Shown here piece after piece: positions 34,519 to 43,876 of a stretch of 64,000 nucleotides of DNA. The notes beneath the pieces are model-generated. The model made no database searches. It was not told where the DNA came from and worked only from the letters and a program-made list of their open reading frames with translations. The translations under genes were made by a program, and so were the position numbers. Source of the stretch: Emticicia oligotrophica DSM 17448 (GTDB taxonomy: Bacteria; Bacteroidota; Bacteroidia; Cytophagales; Spirosomataceae); NCBI RefSeq assembly GCF_000263195.1, contig NC_018748.1, positions 3,906,001 through 3,970,000 of the forward strand, read 5' to 3'. Numbering within the stretch: the first letter of the stretch is position 1; every line of letters begins with the position of its first letter.

Positions 34519-36795
34519 TTATTTTCCTTGAGCTCCTACTACCGCAATAGCCACCATATCAACGATTTCACGCACAGAACTACCTAATTGTAATACGTGT
34601 ACAGGCTTTTTCAAACCTAATAAAATTGGTCCGATTTTATCAATATTAGCAACTTCTTTAACAATATTATAAGCGATATTTGAAGAAGATAAATTCGGGA
34701 AAATGAGTGTGTTTGCTCTTCCATCAACCAAATCACTGAAAGGATGATTTTCTTTCAATAAATCAATATCAAAAGGTAAGTGAGCTTGCATTTCTCCATC
34801 AACAACCATATTTGGATGCTTGTCTTTTAGAATAGCCACTGCTTTTTGCATTTTTTGTGCATCTTCACCATCTGCACTACCAAAGTTTGAGTAAGTAAGT
34901 AATGCAATACGTGGTTTGATATTAAATTTCTCTACTTCTTTGGCCGCTAATTCAGTGATTTCAACAATTTCCTCAGCTGTTGGGTTAAAGTTGACCGTAG
35001 TATCGGCTAAGAATAAAGGGCCAAAACGGCTCATTAAGATATACATTCCTGATACTTTTTTCACTCCTTCCTGACGACCAATAATTTGTAATGCCGGACG
35101 AATGGTTTCAGGGTAGTTACGAGTCATACCACCAATCATGGCATCAGCTTCACCAGTTTCAATCATCATCGCACCAAAATAGTTGCGATTACGCATTAAT
35201 TGTTTCGCTTCAAATTGATTATAACCTTTACGTTTACGTTTTTCAAAGAAAATCGCACCGAATTTTTCTAATCGCTCTTCTTGCTCATCAGCACGTGGGT
35301 CAATGATTTCAGCGTATGGTAAATCAATGTTATTTTCATCCAATAATTGAGTTATTCGTGCTACATTTCCCAACAAAATTGGTGTGGCAATTTTTTCATC
35401 TTGTACTTCTTGTGCTGCTTTCAATACGGTTAAGTTTTCAGCATCAGCAAAAACAATACGTTTTGGATTCAATTTCGCTTTCGTTCTAATGGCTTTTTTC
35501 AACGAATTATCTTGCCCCAATCGTTTAGATAATTGTGTATCATAAGCTTCCCAATCTTTAATTGGGAATTTCGCTACACCTGTTTCCATAGCAGCCTTTG
35601 CTACCGCTGGTGCAACTGTGGTAAGCAATCGAGGGTCAACTGGCTTTGGAATGATATAATTTCTTCCAAACGAAAGATTTGATTCTCCGTAAGCTAAATT
35701 AACAATATCTGGAACCGGTTTTTTAGCTAATTCAGCCAATGCACGAACCGCTGCCAATTTCATTTCCTCATTGATTACTTTCGAGCGAACATCTAAAGCA
35801 CCACGGAAAATGTATGGGAAACCCAGTACGTTATTTACTTGGTTTGGATAATCAGAGCGTCCAGTAGCCATGATAATATCTTCACGAGCGGCCGTGGCTT
35901 CTTCGAATGAAATTTCAGGCGTAGGATTGGCCATTGCAAAAACAATCGCATCAGATGCCATTGATTTTACCATGTCTTGAGTGAGAATATTACCTTTAGA
36001 AAGTCCAACAAATACATCGGCACCTACTAAAGCTTCTGCTAAAGTAGTTTCGGCAGGCATATTATCGTTGGCAAATTCAATTTTTTTACCATCAAGATTG
36101 GTGCGGCTTGGGTGAATCAAGCCTTTACTATCAAACATAAAGATATTCTTCTTTTCAGCACCTAAAGAATTATACAGACGCGTACAAGAAATGGCCGAGG
36201 CACCTGCACCATTGATAATAATTTTTACCTTTGAAATATCTTTGTTTACTAATTCAAGAGCATTTAAAAGAGCCGCTGAAGAAATGATGGCTGTTCCGTG
36301 TTGGTCATCGTGCATCACGGGAATATTCAGCTCTGCCTTCAAACGTTCTTCAATTTCAAAACATTCTGGAGCAGAAATATCTTCAAGGTTTACTCCACCA
36401 AAAGTAGGTTCAAGAATTTTAACAGTACGTACAAATTCATCTACATCTTTGGTGTTTAATTCAATATCAAAAACATCAATATCGGCATAAATTTTAAATA
36501 GAAGTCCTTTTCCTTCCATTACTGGCTTTCCTGCTTCTGGACCAATATCTCCAAGTCCTAAAACGGCAGTTCCATTGGAAATTACAGCTACGAGATTTCC
36601 TTTAGCGGTGTATTTATACACATCTTCTGGGTTCTCGTAAATAGCCATACATGGGTCAGCAACACCCGGTGAATAGGCCAAAGAAAGGTCACGTTGGGTT
36701 GCGTATTCTTTACTCGGAACTACTTCAATTTTTCCGGGGCGGCCTTTAGCATGATAATGTAGGGCTTCTTCTTTTAAATTCTTTTTAGTACTCAT
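34519..36795 (-). CDS. maeB: NADP-dependent malic enzyme fused to phosphotransacetylase-like domain
   Basis: A 758-residue protein. The N-terminal malic enzyme (about 1-425) has [18 protein letters not shown] and the nucleotide fold [11 protein letters not shown]; it decarboxylates malate to pyruvate with NADP. From about 430 the phosphotransacetylase-like domain begins ([18 protein letters not shown]) and runs to the end (VGAQGK). In known MaeB proteins this C-terminal domain regulates the enzyme through acetyl-CoA rather than catalysing. Malate import by the neighbouring dicarboxylate symporter gene on the same strand would supply its substrate, which is inference from position. Confidence 0.95.
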   Translation of the reverse strand: MSTKKNLKEEALHYHAKGRPGKIEVVPSKEYATQRDLSLAYSPGVADPCMAIYENPEDVYKYTAKGNLVAVISNGTAVLGLGDIGPEAGKPVMEGKGLLFKIYADIDVFDIELNTKDVDEFVRTVKILEPTFGGVNLEDISAPECFEIEERLKAELNIPVMHDDQHGTAIISSAALLNALELVNKDISKVKIIINGAGASAISCTRLYNSLGAEKKNIFMFDSKGLIHPSRTNLDGKKIEFANDNMPAETTLAEALVGADVFVGLSKGNILTQDMVKSMASDAIVFAMANPTPEISFEEATAAREDIIMATGRSDYPNQVNNVLGFPYIFRGALDVRSKVINEEMKLAAVRALAELAKKPVPDIVNLAYGESNLSFGRNYIIPKPVDPRLLTTVAPAVAKAAMETGVAKFPIKDWEAYDTQLSKRLGQDNSLKKAIRTKAKLNPKRIVFADAENLTVLKAAQEVQDEKIATPILLGNVARITQLLDENNIDLPYAEIIDPRADEQEERLEKFGAIFFEKRKRKGYNQFEAKQLMRNRNYFGAMMIETGEADAMIGGMTRNYPETIRPALQIIGRQEGVKKVSGMYILMSRFGPLFLADTTVNFNPTAEEIVEITELAAKEVEKFNIKPRIALLTYSNFGSADGEDAQKMQKAVAILKDKHPNMVVDGEMQAHLPFDIDLLKENHPFSDLVDGRANTLIFPNLSSSNIAYNIVKEVANIDKIGPILLGLKKPVHVLQLGSSVREIVDMVAIAVVGAQGK

Positions 36796-36836
36796 TTTCG
36801 AATAAAAGGTTGTTTGATGATGCGAAGGTAAGGCTG

Positions 36837-36910
36837 AAAAGGCTTAGAGTTAAAGAAAAAAACCTTTTTTTGCTCAAATAACAGTTTTTGCCCACTTTCT
36901 AAGCCTTTTA
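36837..36910. repeat. 12-base inverted repeat between symporter gene and maeB
   Basis: AAAAGGCTTAGA (36837-36848) and TCTAAGCCTTTT (36899-36910) are exact inverted copies, 50 bases apart. The second arm ends 5 bases from the symporter stop codon and the first lies 42 bases upstream of the maeB start. It may be a long-loop terminator or a regulatory repeat. Confidence 0.6.
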
Positions 36911-36915
36911 TCTAA

Positions 36916-38229
36916 TTATTTGTTATTGATATTATCCTTGATGATGTCTTCATAGTCAGAAATATGACTAAAAGCAGTTTTCATTTTTTGGCGGTCGAAT
37001 TCCTTTTCATTGTTTGAAAGCCAAATAGTAGCCACTCCATTTCCGATGAAATTGGTTATGGCACGGGCTTCAGACATGAATCTATCAACACCCAACAAAA
37101 GAGCTAATCCTTCAACTGGAATTACTTTAACTGCCGTTAGAGTAGAGGCAAGCACAATAAACCCACTTCCAGTAACACCCGCAGCACCTTTCGAAGTGAC
37201 CATCAAAATTCCGATTATGGTAAGAATTTGTTGGAAATCGAGGTGAACATTAAAAACTTGGGCCAAAAATATTACTGCCATTGATAAATAAATGGTTGTT
37301 CCATCAAGATTAAATGAATAACCTGCTGGTACTACTAAACCAACGACCGATTTGGAACAACCCATTTTTTCTAGCTTTTCCATTAATGATGGTAAACCAG
37401 CTTCAGAAGAGGAAGTGCCAAGTACAATCAATAATTCTTCACGAATAAATTTGAGGAAGGCCCACAGGCTAATTTTATAATATCTCAGTATTAATGCAAG
37501 CACTACAAAGATAAATACGGCCATTGTCACATAAACTGTTCCCATGAGTTTAGCTAAGGGTAGAAGCGTATGGATACCATACTTGGCAATAGTGAATGCC
37601 ATTCCACCAAATGCACCAATAGGAGCAAAAAGCATTACTTTGTGCAAAGCCCAAAATACTTTTTTAGAAATTGGACTGAGAAAATCAACGACTTTTTGTC
37701 TTCCAGAATAATTACTTAATCCAACTCCAAGAGCAATCGCAATGACTAATACTTGAAGGGTAACATTGTCAAAGAAGAACTTTAACCAACTAAATTCACT
37801 GGCACTTTTGGTGTATTTCGAAATATCGCCTCCTTTAATTGTGTCAGTAACAACACCATCTCCTGGACGAATTACATTAGCCACGACAATACCCACCAAA
37901 AGTGCGATTGTAGTAACTACTTCGAAGTATAAAAGAGCTTTAGCACCTACTTTTCCCACTTTTTTCAAATCACCCATAGAAATGATTCCTAAAGTGATTG
38001 TTAAGAAAATAATTGGGTTGATAAAAAGTTTAACAATACTTATAAATATGCTACTGAGAAATTCGCTAAAAGTATTTTTTATTTCAAATTCTGATATAAA
38101 CAAATTTTGCTTAAATCCTTTTTCAAATAAGGGTTTTAAGGCAAATTCGGGGTTGTAATGACCTAATAAAACGCCTGCTAAAATGGCAGTTAATACCCAA
38201 AAAGTTAAATTTGTAAAGAGTTTTTTCAT
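36916..38229 (-). CDS. Dicarboxylate/amino acid:cation symporter (DAACS family)
   Basis: A 437-residue membrane protein with the GltP/DctA plan: about eight hydrophobic segments plus two re-entrant loops. Signatures are LGTSSSEAGLPSLMEKLEKMG (serine-rich loop, here abbreviated at its ends), VPAGYSFNLDGTTIYLSMA, and TSKGAAGVTGSGFIVLASTL. The family imports aspartate, glutamate, succinate, fumarate or malate with protons or sodium. It has an extra polar stretch (about 25-50) after the first segment. Co-directional with maeB, suggesting malate use. Confidence 0.94.
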   Translation of the reverse strand: MKKLFTNLTFWVLTAILAGVLLGHYNPEFALKPLFEKGFKQNLFISEFEIKNTFSEFLSSIFISIVKLFINPIIFLTITLGIISMGDLKKVGKVGAKALLYFEVVTTIALLVGIVVANVIRPGDGVVTDTIKGGDISKYTKSASEFSWLKFFFDNVTLQVLVIAIALGVGLSNYSGRQKVVDFLSPISKKVFWALHKVMLFAPIGAFGGMAFTIAKYGIHTLLPLAKLMGTVYVTMAVFIFVVLALILRYYKISLWAFLKFIREELLIVLGTSSSEAGLPSLMEKLEKMGCSKSVVGLVVPAGYSFNLDGTTIYLSMAVIFLAQVFNVHLDFQQILTIIGILMVTSKGAAGVTGSGFIVLASTLTAVKVIPVEGLALLLGVDRFMSEARAITNFIGNGVATIWLSNNEKEFDRQKMKTAFSHISDYEDIIKDNINNK

Positions 38230-38265
38230 TGTTTAATCCTCCAATAGGTAAAGGGAGTGTTAGGT

Positions 38266-39174
38266 TTAGTTTGAAATTAAGAAATGTATGCAAACTGATG
38301 TTAATATTGAAATCGGAATACTGATTCCAATCATCATCGTGGCTAAAGGTGGGTTTAAACGATGATTTATGGCAATAATTGAGGCGGTATTCATGGAGCC
38401 TAAACCCGCTGCAACCACGCACATTTGACCGACCCAAGAATTTTCTTTGAGCAAAATAAGGTATAATACAAAGATTATCAAAGGAGCGAGCAATAGTTTA
38501 AAAAATAAACCTAATAAAAGCGGCGTTTGTGTAAAGTTTTCTCTCTTAAAGTTAATCTGAAATCCAACCGAAATTAGGGCAAGAACGGTAAACGGACTAC
38601 CTAATTTTTGCAGTGTTTCAGCAATGATTGCAGGAAAATGAAAGCCAGCAATATTAAATATGGCAGCTATACAAAAAGCCATAAACGGTGGGAAAGTAAA
38701 AATATTCGTAATAATTTTTTTGATGGAAGGCTCAGAGGATGAATAATAAGAAGCTGTAATGATTCCTAAAGTTCCACAAACAACAAAAGAGCCCGCTTGA
38801 CTCATTAAAATACCTATTTGAACACCCGCTTTTCCATATAGGATTTCAAAAATTGGAAATCCTACAAATGAAATACTACTAATGCCAGCCGTAATAGTTA
38901 ATGCTCCAATACTACTTCTATCAAGATTAAAAATCGGAGCAATTCCATTGAAAAATAAAAAAGAACAAATATAAAGGATGTAGGGCATGAGTACAGGCAA
39001 AAGCTGACTCATATTAAACTTAATTTCGGTTGTATAAAGTAAAGTTAGAGCAGGTAAGCACACGTTTATAATAATTGCATTTAGGGCATGGTGTGTATCT
39101 TTGGGTATGCCTTTTATTCGTTGGAGGATTCCCCCCAACGAAAGACAAATGATTAATAATAGCAAATTGGTCAT
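38266..39174 (-). CDS. AEC-family transporter (auxin efflux carrier-like)
   Basis: A 302-residue protein with about ten membrane segments in two five-segment halves. Features are the N-terminal LLIICLSLGGILQRIKGIP, NVCLPALTLLYTTEI, GISSISFVGFPIFEILYGKA and the C-terminal AAGLGSMNTASIIAINHRLN. Bacterial AEC carriers are known for malonate or malate transport, but many are uncharacterised. It ends 36 bases before the dicarboxylate symporter gene, so both may be co-transcribed. Confidence 0.9.
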   Translation of the reverse strand: MTNLLLLIICLSLGGILQRIKGIPKDTHHALNAIIINVCLPALTLLYTTEIKFNMSQLLPVLMPYILYICSFLFFNGIAPIFNLDRSSIGALTITAGISSISFVGFPIFEILYGKAGVQIGILMSQAGSFVVCGTLGIITASYYSSSEPSIKKIITNIFTFPPFMAFCIAAIFNIAGFHFPAIIAETLQKLGSPFTVLALISVGFQINFKRENFTQTPLLLGLFFKLLLAPLIIFVLYLILLKENSWVGQMCVVAAGLGSMNTASIIAINHRLNPPLATMMIGISIPISILTSVCIHFLISN

Positions 39175-39258
39175 TTAAGAGGTGTTTTTCTACCAGCTTA
39201 AAGATACAGGATTCAAAGAAAATTGAAAAAAATATCGTACGAATCTACGATAATGATT

Positions 39259-42200
39259 TTAGAAATTTCCGCAGCCATCAATTTGTGCTTTGAAATTGGC
39301 ATTATTGTTTACTTGAAATCCTGGATTTAGTAAAATTACTTTCTGCGAGTCATAAGTAATATTTGCTCCACTTTGAATCGTATTTATAGCAGTAAGTGCC
39401 CCGCTTGTTTCGTATTTTTTAACTTGCCCACTTGTATGTGTAATAGTTACTATTTGACTTGGTGGACAGGCTCCTACCGTCACAGTGGCACTATTGGGGC
39501 TTCCAATTGTACTGCTAATATTACAACCATTAGCAACATTCAAAACAGTATAGGTGGTAGTAGTAATAGGGTATTTTTCAATAGGTATTGACAAACCACT
39601 AAAATTGATTGTTTCATTTGAACTACCGTTATTTAAAACCACACTTATTCCTCCCGCAAGCTTATCGGTTTGTAAAGTAAGCGTGGCAACCTGACCACTT
39701 AGTATATTGGTTGAACCTAAAATTTTGACTGTCGGAGCCCCTTCACCAATTGACGTTCCTCCATTTGTTGACCAAGTTCCAATAACCTTTGGATTATTTG
39801 TCCTCACTCTAACCCAATATACACTTACATTTGGATATCCTTCATATCCAGTAGCCACTGGAAGGGTATTAGGTATTGTTGCTTGGAGAGTGTTGCCAAC
39901 CACGGTTGCCGGTAGTGAATAGATATTTGAAGTAAAAGCTCTAGTATTATTGTAAGGAATTACGTAGTAAAGGTCAATAAAATAATTAGTAGATGGGCCA
40001 AATGTGCCCGTTTGAGTAAATGGAACTGTTATGGTTTGTCCATAACAAATTCTTGCCGAAGCATTACCCGTTTCAAGAAATACTACATTCACAGTGGCAC
40101 TTCCTGAAACATTACCATTGCCGCAATCATTACTTAGGTTTTGTAAGGTGTAGGTGGTTGTATTAGAGGGTTTTACCTGAAAATAATAAGGATTTGAATG
40201 AGTAATAATGGTTGTGGTATTCGTTCCATCGTATAGATTAAATTTATAAGGGCCTATTCCAGTAAAATCAACTTTCAGTGTAGCTACTTGTTCTGTAAAA
40301 TAAAGCGAATTTTGGTCTTTAATAATTGCTTGATTTCCACTAATGGTGGCAGTAAGACTTCCGCTGACTGAGGTTAGCCCAATATTATTTGCTAAACTGA
40401 AAATAGGGCTTCCACCGGTAATTCCTTTAATTCGAATTCGGTAATTATTTCCTGCTGGAAGTGCATTTGGTATAGTACCAATTAATGTATTTCCACTCTG
40501 TGTCGTTGAAATATCCGCAAAATTTGCACCATTGGCGTCTGATAGTTGTAAAGTAAAATTGGTAAATGTACCCGACGAAAGAAAATATACATTCACGTTT
40601 GCATTTGAACATAAATGAGAAACACTCAATCGATTAATTTCAATGGCTTGTTTTTTCTCAATGACTGTTACCTGTTGATAAGGTGCGGCTGCAACAGATT
40701 GACAATTATTAGCATCGAAAAGATTGGTTAGATAATAATTCTTCGAATATTGTGGGGTAATTGTATGATTATAAGTGCTATTGCTTCCAAGAATATTTAA
40801 AAGTTTATCACCTTGATCAAGTTTGAAATTAAAGGGCGATGTCCCATCGTAAATATTATAATTCAGAGTTACGGCATCCCCATATTCTACTTCAACGTCT
40901 GAAGGGCTGGAATAAGCATAAGGTGAGGTTTTTAAAAATACGTTTGCTGTATTGCTGGTAGCATAAGGGTTTTTAGAAAACACTTTAATGTTGTAAGTAG
41001 TAGCAAGATTTTGATAAGGGATACTTACTTCAAAACTATTACTCAATTTTTTTACGGTTACGTTCGGAACTATGTATTCGTAGCCATAGTAAGTATGCCA
41101 TACTTTAGCACTAAATGCATTATCGTTTTCAAAGCTTAAATTTGTTGTAAATGGAATGAGTATTTTGGTTGGTTGACAAGTATTCGAAGGAGTGGGTGTT
41201 CCTAAAACAATTTTCGGAGTGGCCACTACATTCAATCTACCTCGACCGACATATTCTCCGTTTCCACAACTATTACTTGCATTAATTGGTAAGTAATCAA
41301 TTTGTGCCCCAGCAATGCCACCAGAGTTGATGCTAACGGTATAATCTTGGAAATAACTTGTTGAATAACTATATGAACTTAGACTGGGGCTTGTCCATCC
41401 TCCACCAGAAATATTAAAGTTAAAACTAGGGTAATAACCCGCCTTTATTTTGATAACACCAGTTTCACCCGGTTGTATGTAAGAATCTCCAGATAATTCA
41501 ATGTATGGAGGTTGTTTAGTAACCACCAACCACTGTGCAGAAGTGCCTATTACATTTGGGTTACTTGCAACTATCCTAACTTTATAATAGATATCTTGAT
41601 AAGCTCCTAAACTTTTAGGCATGGTAAAGGTAAGTTGATTAGGAGTAGTATAGGCTTGGGTTGGTACATCAAAGAAATTAGTGTTTGGGTTAGTACTATA
41701 AGAATTGTTATATTCTTGAAGTTGAACCTGATAAACAGTTCCCGCTGTAAAACTGCCAGTAGTAGTAAACGGAATTGTAACTAAACTACCTCCACATAGA
41801 TTGTTTAACCCAGAAATATTTCCAACTGTAATCGAATGGGTTAGGTCATTTGGAACAACTATTACACTTAAACTATCTAATGCATGTGAGAAACCTCTTT
41901 CTGAACATGATAAATCTCCTGAAGCAGCTGTGTTGGCATCTACTTTATACAAATAAAACTTAATATTTTTAGTAACGGTATCAACCTTTGTAATTCCAGT
42001 AAGTGCATTAAAACCTCCAATTAATAAACTATTATAATCAATGGTTTGCCCTTTGTCGGTAACAAGTATAGGTTTATAAGGCTTTAAACTTCCAAAATTA
42101 TTGGCATAAAAATCAGGGCCTCCACTAAATTTGTATGGAATATAAAATGATTCATTTGGGGAAATTTTTATCGTACTTTCGCCAGTAATAGAACCAGTGG

Positions 42201-43770
42201 AACGGTTCATAACAATAAAGTCACTCGAAGGGGTAAAAGAGTCGTTGATGTAATCAACTGTTGTGTTAGCATAGCTTAAAGAAGTATTTTTAGGAACGAA
42301 TCTGATTCTATTTTTACCTGTTTTTACCCATGCTGGAATCTCAACATCTAAAATTTCATCATTTCCTGTTCGGAAAAATACTACATCCTGCCAATCTTCA
42401 ATATTATTTTGTAAATCATTAACATTTGCCATTTGAATTTTGAAACTATCTTCGGGCATTTGTCCACGAACATTATAATCTACATGTAAATATTCGTCTT
42501 TGCAGTAATTTCTAAAGTGTGAATAGATATCCAAATTTTTATTGTCTTGGATTCTCATTTTGAAAATCAAGTCTTTCACTGAAATATCTACAGATTGCTC
42601 AAAACTATTAACACAGCCATTTCCATCTACTAAAGGTCCGAATGTATATTTTTTTGAACTTACCGGAGATACCTGTAAATCATAAGTATTATTGGTGATT
42701 TTTAAAGCAGAATTATCAAAATTTAAAATCCACGGAGCCGTGCCCGTGAGGGTAACTCTAATTTTTACATTTTCGCCCTTAGCAATTTGATTTGGGTTGT
42801 AGTAATCAACGGCATCCACAACAGTTACATTATAACTTGATTTTTGACGAAGTGTAAGGGTTGTTGTAGAAACTGGACTGAAATATTCAACCGAATTTGC
42901 ATAAACTTTTATTCTTAGCTTATATCCACTTGCTGTGGGTTGCCCAACATCTGTAATGGTTGCCGTAAGTCTATTTGGAAAACTATAATTAGTTTCGGTT
43001 GGTAAATTTCTAAAATTCTCACCATTTTCATCTGAGATTTGCACAGTATAGCCGTAGCAGTTTTGGTTAGATGTAAATGGAACGTAAATTTTATTACCAA
43101 TACATATATTGTCATCACTTGGTGTTCCGATGGTTAATATTGGAGGGGTAACGTTTACTGTGGCATTATTTTGAGTTGGAGAAACTGTTCCAGTTCCACA
43201 GGCATTTGAAACACTTAGTAAGGTATAAGTGCCAGCTTGACTAAGATATAAGTTATATGGTAGTGTATAAGCTGTTTGGGTTAATGGGCTTTCATAATCT
43301 TTCTTATAACTAAACGTAAATGGCCCAGAACCAGTAAATGTAATGGGTACATTAACCCCGCTACCACAGGCATCAAATCCAAAGGTTCCGGTTAATGATG
43401 CACCCGGCGTGCCTTTGACAACACTAAATGAAGATGAATTATAAAATGTTCCCGTTGGCGTACTAATGAAAGTTGCTCGTATTTTGTAAGTTCCAGCGGC
43501 CGTGTTTGAAGGAATATTGCAGGTAATTGACTCTGGATAATTGCCTGTATAATTTCCAGAACCAATAACAATGACATTTGAGTTAAAGTCATCATTTGAT
43601 AGTTGTATGGTAAGTGCTGTTCCAGTATTGATTCCAACTGAGTAAACACTTACTACGTAGTCATTTCCTGCACAAACATCGGAAGGATAGGGGAGATTGA
43701 TAGATGTATATTGCCCGAATGAGTTATAAGCAAAGCAAATAAATAGCAAAAGTATAGGTAGTCTTTTCAT
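39259..43770 (-). CDS. Giant secreted repeat protein with C-terminal 3-coathanger-stack-like domain
   Basis: A 1503-residue protein with signal peptide (MKRLPILLLFICFAYNSFGQ). The body is a chain of Ig-like beta modules; at least six begin with a Cys-containing strand like ICIGNKIYVPFTS, LCGGSLVTIPFTT, TCQPTKILIPFTT or ICYGQTITVPFTQ. They alternate with modules that carry CGNG and YTLxN motifs. The last 70 residues (CPPSQIVTITHTSGQVKKYE; then IQSGANITYDSQKVILLNPG and FKAQIDGCGNF) resemble the 3-coathanger stack domain found at the ends of large Bacteroidota surface proteins. No typical T9SS tail is present. It is likely exported to the surface; adhesion is inferred. It has its own promoter and an adjacent palindrome. 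Confidence 0.85.
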   Translation of the reverse strand: MKRLPILLLFICFAYNSFGQYTSINLPYPSDVCAGNDYVVSVYSVGINTGTALTIQLSNDDFNSNVIVIGSGNYTGNYPESITCNIPSNTAAGTYKIRATFISTPTGTFYNSSSFSVVKGTPGASLTGTFGFDACGSGVNVPITFTGSGPFTFSYKKDYESPLTQTAYTLPYNLYLSQAGTYTLLSVSNACGTGTVSPTQNNATVNVTPPILTIGTPSDDNICIGNKIYVPFTSNQNCYGYTVQISDENGENFRNLPTETNYSFPNRLTATITDVGQPTASGYKLRIKVYANSVEYFSPVSTTTLTLRQKSSYNVTVVDAVDYYNPNQIAKGENVKIRVTLTGTAPWILNFDNSALKITNNTYDLQVSPVSSKKYTFGPLVDGNGCVNSFEQSVDISVKDLIFKMRIQDNKNLDIYSHFRNYCKDEYLHVDYNVRGQMPEDSFKIQMANVNDLQNNIEDWQDVVFFRTGNDEILDVEIPAWVKTGKNRIRFVPKNTSLSYANTTVDYINDSFTPSSDFIVMNRSTGSITGESTIKISPNESFYIPYKFSGGPDFYANNFGSLKPYKPILVTDKGQTIDYNSLLIGGFNALTGITKVDTVTKNIKFYLYKVDANTAASGDLSCSERGFSHALDSLSVIVVPNDLTHSITVGNISGLNNLCGGSLVTIPFTTTGSFTAGTVYQVQLQEYNNSYSTNPNTNFFDVPTQAYTTPNQLTFTMPKSLGAYQDIYYKVRIVASNPNVIGTSAQWLVVTKQPPYIELSGDSYIQPGETGVIKIKAGYYPSFNFNISGGGWTSPSLSSYSYSTSYFQDYTVSINSGGIAGAQIDYLPINASNSCGNGEYVGRGRLNVVATPKIVLGTPTPSNTCQPTKILIPFTTNLSFENDNAFSAKVWHTYYGYEYIVPNVTVKKLSNSFEVSIPYQNLATTYNIKVFSKNPYATSNTANVFLKTSPYAYSSPSDVEVEYGDAVTLNYNIYDGTSPFNFKLDQGDKLLNILGSNSTYNHTITPQYSKNYYLTNLFDANNCQSVAAAPYQQVTVIEKKQAIEINRLSVSHLCSNANVNVYFLSSGTFTNFTLQLSDANGANFADISTTQSGNTLIGTIPNALPAGNNYRIRIKGITGGSPIFSLANNIGLTSVSGSLTATISGNQAIIKDQNSLYFTEQVATLKVDFTGIGPYKFNLYDGTNTTTIITHSNPYYFQVKPSNTTTYTLQNLSNDCGNGNVSGSATVNVVFLETGNASARICYGQTITVPFTQTGTFGPSTNYFIDLYYVIPYNNTRAFTSNIYSLPATVVGNTLQATIPNTLPVATGYEGYPNVSVYWVRVRTNNPKVIGTWSTNGGTSIGEGAPTVKILGSTNILSGQVATLTLQTDKLAGGISVVLNNGSSNETINFSGLSIPIEKYPITTTTYTVLNVANGCNISSTIGSPNSATVTVGACPPSQIVTITHTSGQVKKYETSGALTAINTIQSGANITYDSQKVILLNPGFQVNNNANFKAQIDGCGNF

Positions 43771-43792
43771 AAAAGTTTGATAATAAGGACAT

Positions 43793-43824
43793 CGAAATTA
43801 AGCGTACTTCGAGCTAATAATCAA
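43793..43824 (-). promoter_or_regulatory. Promoter of the giant surface-protein gene
   Basis: On the minus strand: TTG (43824-43822), 21 bases, then TAATTTCG (43800-43793), one mismatch from consensus. Transcription would begin about 16 bases before the ATG. Confidence 0.6.
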
Positions 43825-43827
43825 ACT

Positions 43828-43848
43828 TTTAGTAAAGATTTTACTAAA
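43828..43848 (-). promoter_or_regulatory. Palindrome next to the surface-protein promoter
   Basis: TTTAGTAAA and TTTACTAAA (plus-strand reading) are perfect 9-base arms around a three-base spacer. It lies directly upstream of the -33 box, a position usual for activator or repressor sites. It could instead serve as a weak terminator for recQ, but there is no T-run. Confidence 0.5.
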
Positions 43849-43876
43849 CGGTAAATCAAGTTTTAAAAAAAGGATT

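Noticed and set aside
39259-39480. T9SS sorting domain at the end of the giant surface protein
   Set aside because: The end lacks the YPNP and GxYxL pattern seen in the esterase at 59697; it resembles the coathanger-stack domain.
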